DNA of 64,000 bases from Leifsonia poae. Its GTDB lineage: Bacteria > Actinomycetota > Actinomycetes > Actinomycetales > Microbacteriaceae. Within the stretch, counting starts at the first letter, position 1, and the number at the start of each line of letters is the position of its first letter. Shown piece after piece: positions 58,251 to 64,000 of the stretch. Position numbers and translations under genes: made by a program. The stretch spans positions 2,914,001 through 2,978,000 of the forward strand of contig NZ_JAIHLP010000002.1 in NCBI RefSeq assembly GCF_020009625.1, written 5' to 3'. The notes under the pieces were generated by a model that had not been told where the DNA came from, did not search any database, and saw nothing but the letters and a program-made list of their open reading frames with translations.

Positions 58251-58918
58251 CGATCTCGGTGCTCATCGTCGACGACCAGGCGATGGTGCGCGCCGGCTTC
58301 GCCGCGATTCTCGACGCCCAAGACGACATCACCGTCGTGGGCCAAGCCGCCGACGGGGCCGAGGCGGTCGAACAGGCCCGGCGGCTGCGGCCCGACCTCG
58401 TGCTCATGGATGTGCGCATGCCGGTCATGAACGGCATCGATGCCACGAGGGAGTTGGTGCATCCGAGTCGGGGCGAACCGTATCGGCCTCTGGTGCTCGT
58501 GCTCACCACCTTCGATGCCGACGACTATGTGCACGACGCCCTGAACGCCGGCGCGAGCGGTTTCCTGCTGAAGGACGCGCTGCCGGAAGACCTGGTGCAG
58601 GCCGTGCGGATCGTCGCCGCCGGGGATGCGCTCCTCGCCCCGCGCGTGACGAAACGGCTCCTGGAACGGTTCGCCGCCCAGCGTCCGGCGACGAACCTGC
58701 ATGCCCTCGCGCTCGCCGGCCTCACCGAACGCGAGCACGAGATCCTGGTGCTGATCGGTCGGGGATACTCGAACGGCGAGATCGCCGGCGAACTGTTCAT
58801 CGCCGAGCAGACCGTGAAGACCCACGTGAGCCGGGTCTTCGCCAAGCTCGGTCTGCGCGATCGGGTGCACGCCGTCATCCTCGCTTTCGACGCTGGACTG
58901 GTCGAACCCGCGTCCTGA
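58247..58918 (+). CDS. LuxR/NarL-type response regulator
   Basis: 223 residues. Receiver domain: acidic pocket VDDQAMVRAGF and phospho-acceptor Asp in LVLMDVRMP, with T in VLTTFD and K in FLLKDALPEDL. C-terminal HTH LTEREHEILVLIGRGYSNGEIAGELFIAEQTVKTHVSRVFAKLGLRDRV. Partner of the overlapping kinase. Confidence 0.95.
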   Translation: MTISVLIVDDQAMVRAGFAAILDAQDDITVVGQAADGAEAVEQARRLRPDLVLMDVRMPVMNGIDATRELVHPSRGEPYRPLVLVLTTFDADDYVHDALNAGASGFLLKDALPEDLVQAVRIVAAGDALLAPRVTKRLLERFAAQRPATNLHALALAGLTEREHEILVLIGRGYSNGEIAGELFIAEQTVKTHVSRVFAKLGLRDRVHAVILAFDAGLVEPAS

Positions 58919-59029
58919 CCCCTACGACGGTATGGCGCCGATTCGCTCCACGGATTGATGCCCCGACCGTCGCCGGCTTGACACGCTCCTCTCGGACGGC
59001 CCGCCGTGGGCCGACGGAAGGAGCCCGCC

Positions 59030-60373
59030 GTGGCCGCAGCGACCGTAACACCGTCTGGAACGGCAGCAGCCTTCGCTGCATCCGCATCCCTGATCTCCGC
59101 CCGCCCGACCGGACCCGCCCGTGCACCGCGTGACACGACCGTGGACATCGCCCGGGCCTGGTGCCTCGTGGTGGTGGTCGCACTCCACTCGCTCATGGTG
59201 GGGGTGAGCGTCGCCGCCGCCGGGCCGGTGCTCGCCAACGCGCTCGAGGGTTGGTCGTGGTTCCCGGCGGTGAGCTGGTTCGCCCAGATCATGCCGCTCT
59301 TCGTGGTGCTCGGCGGCTTCTCCAGTTTCACGCAGTGGAGCAGGATGCGCGCCCGCGGAGTGCGCCCCGCCGACTACATCGCCCAACGGATGCGGCGGCT
59401 GCTCCGCCCGGCGGTCGCCGCGATCGCCGCGGTGGTGATCGTGCTGGCCGCCCTCGCGATCGCCGGTGTTCCGGCCGCGATCGTCGCCACGGCAGGGTTC
59501 CGGCTGAGTCAGCCGCTCTGGTTCCTCGGGGTGTACATCCTGTGCACGGCGTTCGTTCCGTTGCTCGAGACGGCGCACCGTCGCCGCCCAGTCGTCACAG
59601 TCGTCGGGCTGCTCGCCGCCGTGCTGGCCGTCGACATCGTGCGTAACACGACCGGGGTCACGGCCGTCGGGTTCGCCAACCTGCTGTTCGTCTGGCTGCT
59701 CATCCAGCAGTTGGGATTCTGGTTGGCCGACGGGCGCATCCCGGGTCTGGGGCGCCGGCGCCTCTCGTTGCTCGCGGCGGCGGCATATGCTGCTCTTTTC
59801 GTGCTCGCCGCCTGCGGTGTCTACTCCTTCGACATGCTCGCCAACCTCAACCCGCCCACCGCAGCCCTTGTGGTGCTCGGCGTCGGTCAGGCGTCGCTCT
59901 TCGAACTGGCGCGGCCGGCGCTGCGCCGGCTCGAGGGCATCAGGCCGTTCGCGGCCGCGGTCACGGCGATCAACGCCCGCGCGATGACGATCTACCTCTG
60001 GCACATGCTCGTGCTCATCGGGCTGGCCGGCGCGCTGCTGCTCACCGGGCAGCGACTGCCGGTGCCGCTGAGCGCCGAGTGGTGGCTCTCCCGGCCGCTG
60101 TGGCTGGCAGCGGTGACGATCGGTGTCGCCGCCGTTGTGGCGGCGGCCGGTCGCATCGAGCTGGCGCGCGCTGGCGGGGATGCGGTGCATGGCCGGCCGG
60201 GTGCCTTCGCGTATCTGGGTGCGGCGGCCGGTGCGGGAGGTGTGCTGCTCATCCTGGTGACCGGGTTCTCGGCGGCCGGTGGGGTTCTCGGCCTCGCACT
60301 GGTGGCCGGCGCGGAGGCGCTGAGCCACCGCGGCGGTGTGTCGGCGATTCTGCCGAGAGCAGAACTCCGGTGA
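59030..60373 (+). CDS. Acyltransferase family 3 membrane protein
   Basis: 447 residues from GTG 59030 behind AAGGAG. About ten TM segments. The catalytic-type His is in VVVALHSLMVG near TM1, and TVDIARAWCLVVV is the family start; a second conserved stretch is FWLADGRIPGLG. Family 3 transferases move acyl groups onto envelope sugars or lipids. It lies 111 bp after the response regulator and may be its target, by inference. Confidence 0.88.
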   Translation: MAAATVTPSGTAAAFAASASLISARPTGPARAPRDTTVDIARAWCLVVVVALHSLMVGVSVAAAGPVLANALEGWSWFPAVSWFAQIMPLFVVLGGFSSFTQWSRMRARGVRPADYIAQRMRRLLRPAVAAIAAVVIVLAALAIAGVPAAIVATAGFRLSQPLWFLGVYILCTAFVPLLETAHRRRPVVTVVGLLAAVLAVDIVRNTTGVTAVGFANLLFVWLLIQQLGFWLADGRIPGLGRRRLSLLAAAAYAALFVLAACGVYSFDMLANLNPPTAALVVLGVGQASLFELARPALRRLEGIRPFAAAVTAINARAMTIYLWHMLVLIGLAGALLLTGQRLPVPLSAEWWLSRPLWLAAVTIGVAAVVAAAGRIELARAGGDAVHGRPGAFAYLGAAAGAGGVLLILVTGFSAAGGVLGLALVAGAEALSHRGGVSAILPRAELR

Positions 60374-60437
60374 GACCGGGGTCGTTCGGCGCCGCGCGGA
60401 ATAGGCTGACCGACACGTCGACCGTGAGGAGGGGCCC

Positions 60438-60923
60438 ATGCTGATGCGCCACGCGATCGGTTCCGTGCTCAGGCGTCTGCGGCTCGAGCGGGGCAAGACC
60501 CTGCGACAGCTGTCTGAGGCGTCGCGCATCTCGCTGCCGTACCTCTCCGAGGTGGAGCGGGGTCGCAAGGAGGCCTCCTCCGAGATCCTCGCCACCCTGT
60601 GCCGCGTGCTCGATGTGACCGAGCGGGAACTGCTGGCGCGGGCGTCGGCGGAGTTCGCGCGCAGCGAGCTGACGCTGGCGACGACGGGCGCGACGGATGT
60701 GCGGACGTTGCAAACGCATCCGCTCGCGGGTTCGCCGCTCGCCGATTCGCCTCGTGCCGGCCGCCCGGTCGTCAGGCTTCGCGTCGGTGGGCTCCGCGTC
60801 GCCGGGCTGCAACGCGCCGGGCTCCGAGTCGCCGGGGATCAGCTCGACGCCCCAGCCGCGGGCGTCGAAGTCGGTCCCTTCCAGCCAGCGCACGAGCTCA
60901 GCCCGATCCGCCTCGTCGCCTGA
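60438..60923 (+). CDS. ClgR-like XRE-family regulator with a low-complexity tail
   Basis: 161 residues. The N-terminal HTH (RRLRLERGKTLRQLSEASRISLPYLSEVERGRKEASSEILATLCRVLDV) is a very close match in style to actinobacterial ClgR, which activates clp genes. After ~residue 95 comes a repetitive Arg/Val/Gly/Leu tail. It ends RLVA; short Ala-ended C-termini act as Clp degrons in ClgR of other species. Convergent with clpP, 48 bp apart. Confidence 0.78.
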   Translation: MLMRHAIGSVLRRLRLERGKTLRQLSEASRISLPYLSEVERGRKEASSEILATLCRVLDVTERELLARASAEFARSELTLATTGATDVRTLQTHPLAGSPLADSPRAGRPVVRLRVGGLRVAGLQRAGLRVAGDQLDAPAAGVEVGPFQPAHELSPIRLVA

Positions 60924-60971
60924 CCCTGGTCATCTCTCGTCTCCTCGCGAGGTTCGGTGCCGCCGACCGGC

Positions 60972-61547
60972 TCAGGGTCGGGGGAGGGATGCAGTCGAAC
61001 CGATCACATGGTCGACGAACCCATAGTCGAGCGCCTCGTCGGCGGTGAACCAACGGTCACGGTCGCCGTCTTCGACGATCTGCTCGACCGTCTTGCCGGT
61101 CTGGGCGCTCGTCAGCTCCGCCATCCGCCGCTTGAAATGCAGGATCTGTTTGGCCTGGGTCTGGATGTCGGCCGAGGTGCCGCCGAAGCCGCCGTGGGGC
61201 TGATGCATCACGACGCTCGCGTTGGGCAGCGAATACCGCTTGCCCGCCGTGCCGGAGGAGAGGAGGAACTGCCCCATCGATGCGGCGAACCCCAGCGCCA
61301 CCGTCGCCACGTCGGCTTGCACGAACTTCATGGTGTCGTAGATGGCGAAACCGGCTGTGATGGAACCACCCGGCGAATTGATGTAGAGAAAGATGTCTCG
61401 CTCGGGTTCGACCGAGTTCAGGAGGAGGAGTTGCGCGCAGATCTCGTTGGCCGAGTCGTCGGTGACCTCGCTGCCCAGAAAGATGATCCGCTCCTCGAGC
61501 AGACGTTTGAAGATCGGGTGGTCGGGAGTGCCAGGTGTCGCATCCAT
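60972..61547 (-). CDS. clpP: ATP-dependent Clp protease proteolytic subunit
   Basis: 191 residues. Catalytic Ser in [16 protein letters not shown], His in [12 protein letters not shown] and Asp in [24 protein letters not shown] and [13 protein letters not shown] are conserved. Actinobacteria usually carry clpP1-clpP2 pairs with clpX; here a single clpP stands alone, convergent with the ClgR-like gene, so the other subunits are elsewhere. The start follows GGCCACC-type sequence with weak RBS. Confidence 0.93.
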   Translation of the reverse strand: MDATPGTPDHPIFKRLLEERIIFLGSEVTDDSANEICAQLLLLNSVEPERDIFLYINSPGGSITAGFAIYDTMKFVQADVATVALGFAASMGQFLLSSGTAGKRYSLPNASVVMHQPHGGFGGTSADIQTQAKQILHFKRRMAELTSAQTGKTVEQIVEDGDRDRWFTADEALDYGFVDHVIGSTASLPRP

Positions 61548-61776
61548 GGTGGCCTTTCGGTTCTACGTTCGGGGCGGTGATGGCCCCAGTCTGCGTTCGC
61601 CCCGGCGTCGGGCACCCGTGTTTCTGCCCAGCGCGAATCTGCCGACGGCAGACACGCCCTCCCCGCGGTCGCGACTCCCGGCCGGCATCGCACGCCCTGA
61701 TTTCGCTTAGCGCCGTTCGGTGAGTATTCTTGTCGAGCGCCTTCGGTCAGCAGAAAACTGGTGGTTGGAGCGCCCT

Positions 61777-61861
61777 GGCGAGTTACCCAAGCGGCCAAAG
61801 GGATCTGACTGTAAATCAGACTGCTCAGCATTCGGGGGTTCGAATCCCTCACTCGCCACCA
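61777..61861 (+). tRNA. tRNA-Tyr (anticodon GTA)
   Basis: Acceptor stem GGCGAGT/ACTCGCC, anticodon stem-loop CTGACT-GTA-AATCAG, T-loop GGTTCGAATCC, and a long variable arm typical of tRNA-Tyr. The 3' CCA is encoded (61859-61861). A TTGTCG-N18-AAAACT sequence at 61730-61759 is a weak promoter candidate. Confidence 0.95.
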
Positions 61862-61897
61862 TGTGAAGTGTCACGACATCGGTCTCGCACTTTCGGC

Positions 61898-61926
61898 AAA
61901 ACCCCTGGTCTTGGGCCAGGGGTTTT
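61898..61926 (+). terminator. Intrinsic terminator after tRNA-Tyr
   Basis: Perfect 11-bp stem AAAACCCCTGG/CCAGGGGTTTT around a 7-nt loop, with T-rich 3' end. Symmetric enough to work in both directions. Confidence 0.85.
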
Positions 61927-62050
61927 CTGGTTGTCGAGCCCGACGGGTCGGGTGGAGCCGAGGGCGTGAGTCGGATCCTCCACATCCCGGGTTCTCCCCA
62001 GATCTGGGCGGCGCTGTTCGCGGAGGTGCCCGGTCTGCGAGGCTGAGTGC

Positions 62051-62863
62051 ATGCCAGCCAACGTCGAACTCCTCGGAATCGCCCGCACCATCGCCCTTCG
62101 CGCCGGCGACCTCGCCCGCCTGCGTCGTGCCGAAGGCGTTGAGATCGCCGCCTCGAAGTCGTCGCTCAGCGATATCGTGACGCGCGCCGACCAAGAAGTG
62201 GAGCACATCATCCGCGGGGCCATCGCGGCGGCGCGGCCGAACGACGGGTTCTACGGGGAGGAGTCGGGAGCAGAGACCGGGAGCAGCGGACTCACCTGGG
62301 TCGTCGACCCGATCGATGGCACGGTCAACTACTTCTACGGCATCCCGTCGTACGCCGTGAGCATCGCGGTGGTCGAAGGCGATCCCGATCCGCAGACCTG
62401 GCGCGCTCTGGCCGGTGTCGTGGTGAACCCGGCGGCGGGCGAGGTGTTCGCTGCTGCGGCCGGCGGCGGGGCGGCCCTGAACGGGCAGACGCTGCACGTG
62501 AACCACGACACCGAGCTGGAACTCGCTCTGGTCGGCACCGGCTTCGGCTACGACGCGACCCGACGCGAACGACAAGGCCGCGTCGTCACCGAGCTGATCG
62601 GCAGGGTGCGCGATATCCGTCGCATCGGCGCGGCGTCGCTCGACCTCTGCGGTGTCGCGGCGGGGCGGCTCGATGCATACTACGAACGTGGGCTCAACCC
62701 CTGGGATCACGCCGCCGGTGCGCTCATCGCAGCGGAGGCCGGGGCGACCGTGGGTGGACTGAGGGATGCGCGGGCGAGCAGCGACCTCGTCGTCGCAGCC
62801 GAGCCGGGGCTGTTCTCACGCCTGAACCCCCTCCTTCAGGAGTTCCACCGCGACGACTGGTGA
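62051..62863 (+). CDS. Inositol monophosphatase family protein
   Basis: 270 residues. Metal-binding motifs: EESG (GFYGEESG), WVVDPIDGTVNYFYG (DPIDGT) and the C-terminal GLNPWDHAAGALIAAEAGA (WDxAAG). All ligands are present, so it is an active phosphatase. Substrate may be inositol-1-phosphate (for mycothiol or phosphoinositide) or another sugar phosphate, such as histidinol phosphate. Confidence 0.93.
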   Translation: MPANVELLGIARTIALRAGDLARLRRAEGVEIAASKSSLSDIVTRADQEVEHIIRGAIAAARPNDGFYGEESGAETGSSGLTWVVDPIDGTVNYFYGIPSYAVSIAVVEGDPDPQTWRALAGVVVNPAAGEVFAAAAGGGAALNGQTLHVNHDTELELALVGTGFGYDATRRERQGRVVTELIGRVRDIRRIGAASLDLCGVAAGRLDAYYERGLNPWDHAAGALIAAEAGATVGGLRDARASSDLVVAAEPGLFSRLNPLLQEFHRDDW

Positions 62864-63015
62864 ACGCAGCCAGCCGCCGTAAAAGCATGCATTTACATGG
62901 TGTTGATCAGCGGCGTCGGGTAGTGTTTATGAATTCGTTATATTTGCAGGCCGCGTCGAATACGCGGACTCGCCCGAAATCCACCCCCGAGAGAGACTGA
63001 AAGCCGACACGACAG

Positions 63016-63990
63016 TTGACTGCCGAGCCCCAGGAGAACACCGCCCCCACGCGCGCGGCCCTCGGGCAGGCGACCCCGGAAGATCCGGCCGAGCGGACCA
63101 TCCTGATCGACGGTGCACCGCCGGCGACGCGCCGTGAACGGCGCGAACGCGAGCGGGCGGAAGAGGCGCGAAAGAGGGCCAGCGACGGTCTCCCGAACCG
63201 GAGGGAGACGCGGGTTCCCCCGCTGCGCACCCCGGCAACGGGCACGCCCCGAGTGCGCACGCCGCGGGCGCACCGCTCGAGTGCGGCCAAAGGCATCAGC
63301 ATCCTCGCGATGACATTCGCGGCCACGATCGCGGTCGCCACTTCGGTGCCCGCGATGGCGTTGCTCACCCAAGAGGATGTGCGAACCCTCGCGTTGCATG
63401 CTCAGGCGCCGAGCGTCACGACGGGCGAAACCCAAGACTTCGTGGCCGACCCGGGCGCGACCGTCGCCACGATCGAACGCGACGGGGCAGCGGTCACCTC
63501 CGCCGAGCAGGTCTCGGCGATCAGCCACATGCGGATCGCCGAAACCTTCACCAACAACCCACTCGGCACGGTGCAGTGGCCCTTCCCTGTCGGGGTGCCG
63601 ATCTCCGACGGTTACGGACCACGCATTGCGCCGACCGACGGCGCCTCCACGAACCATCTCGGCGTCGACTTCGCCCCCGGCGCCGGAGTGCCGATCCAGA
63701 TCATCGCCGACGGCGTCGTGCGGGAGGTCGTACTGAGAGACAACGGCGGCTGCGGCGTCAACGTGACGATCGATCACATGATCGGCGGGAAGCTCATCGC
63801 CAGCAAGTACTGCCATATGCAGAGCGGGTCTGTGCGGGTCACCGCGGGCCAGCAGGTGAAAGTCGCCGATACCGTCGGGCGGGTCGGCAACACGGGCATC
63901 TCAACGGGCGCCCACCTGCACTTCGAGATCCTGCTGAACGGAACAGAGCACACCGACCCCTACGCCTGGCTGAAAGCCAACGCGAGCTGA
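63016..63990 (+). CDS. M23 (LytM-type) peptidoglycan endopeptidase
   Basis: 324 residues from a TTG at 63016 (no better start; the frame begins here). A basic, charged N-terminal stretch (RRERRERERAEEARKRA, ~40-56) precedes one TM or signal segment (SILAMTFAATIAVATSVPAMALL, ~95-117). The LytM domain has TNHLGVDFA (H-x3-D) and GAHLHFEILLNG (H-x-H), both zinc motifs complete. It cleaves peptidoglycan cross-links outside the cell. The AT-rich region 62920-62960 upstream probably holds its promoter. Confidence 0.9.
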   Translation: MTAEPQENTAPTRAALGQATPEDPAERTILIDGAPPATRRERRERERAEEARKRASDGLPNRRETRVPPLRTPATGTPRVRTPRAHRSSAAKGISILAMTFAATIAVATSVPAMALLTQEDVRTLALHAQAPSVTTGETQDFVADPGATVATIERDGAAVTSAEQVSAISHMRIAETFTNNPLGTVQWPFPVGVPISDGYGPRIAPTDGASTNHLGVDFAPGAGVPIQIIADGVVREVVLRDNGGCGVNVTIDHMIGGKLIASKYCHMQSGSVRVTAGQQVKVADTVGRVGNTGISTGAHLHFEILLNGTEHTDPYAWLKANAS

Positions 63991-64000
63991 GCGAAAACGC

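Noticed and set aside
61777..61926. Integration (att) site at tRNA-Tyr
   Set aside because: No integrase, no direct repeat of the tRNA 3' end and no mobile cargo nearby; the downstream hairpin is an ordinary terminator.
62864..63015. c-di-AMP (ydaO) riboswitch before the M23 peptidase
   Set aside because: Such riboswitches are common before actinobacterial wall hydrolases, but this region is short, AT-rich and lacks the conserved ydaO core.

Overview
The window is a high-GC actinobacterial chromosome segment, most likely from Microbacteriaceae (Leifsonia-like). Support: strong G/C bias at third codon positions, a bS22 ribosomal protein gene behind a small HTH gene, a menaquinone gene group, MsiK-style sugar ABC clusters without their own ATPase, a clgR-type regulator beside clpP, and many leaderless promoters in which a TANNNT -10 box ends 6-7 nt before the start codon. 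Nearly all of it is dense chromosomal coding sequence; I see no prophage, integrase, IS or CRISPR.

Layout. 1-6.4 kb: end of a PfkB kinase, a SIS-domain protein and a UTRA GntR regulator (Amadori/amino-sugar type locus), a siderophore-interacting flavoprotein, and an FCD regulator divergent from a Rieske oxygenase that is followed by a degenerate HAD-like protein. 6.1-18.7 kb: aldo/keto reductase, amino-acid permease, oligopeptidase B with a FUSC exporter, MarR with a GH13 glucosidase, TetR, a class A PBP and a second MarR. 19-31 kb: an orphan partition-type RHH protein, PadR with a DrrAB-like ABC pair, an orphan winged-helix regulator with a long leader carrying a short ORF, upp, tadA, CDF, proC, TrkA/TrkH, and bS22. 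31-43.7 kb: tandem FCD regulators, small stress-type proteins, PPK2, menF/menG/polyprenyl synthase, ferredoxin reductase, a lipase-like hydrolase and YajQ. 43.9-53.7 kb: a sugar locus (ROK regulator, MFS, GH36 alpha-galactosidase, ThuA, Gfo/Idh/MocA, two permeases, binding protein) with shared candidate ROK operators. 53.9-64 kb: lipoprotein, HtrA, DedA with a two-component system, acyltransferase, ClgR-like/ClpP, tRNA-Tyr, inositol monophosphatase and a LytM peptidase.

The most unusual content is intergenic. Gene 3' ends and convergent gaps carry arrays of short palindromic boxes with fixed phasing. Family A has heptamer boxes at 0/+20/+50 in four copies, always in the same orientation to the upstream gene, with a compensatory change in one copy. 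Family B has CCTG-N4-CAGG boxes at 0/+40/+80 in three copies. Family C has three CCCGGCCGGG boxes about 30 bp apart in one copy. They are accompanied by simple tandem repeats and G/C-rich tracts. I do not recognise these as a named element; they are the best candidate here for something undescribed.

Other notable points are a menG product with a histone-H1-like tail (17 lysines spaced exactly every five residues), an MFS gene whose 3' end runs into a 16-bp tandem repeat and lacks a stop at the expected place, a perfect palindrome that forms overlapping -10 boxes for two divergent leaderless genes, and a leaderless short ORF ending in a Cys cluster upstream of the winged-helix regulator.
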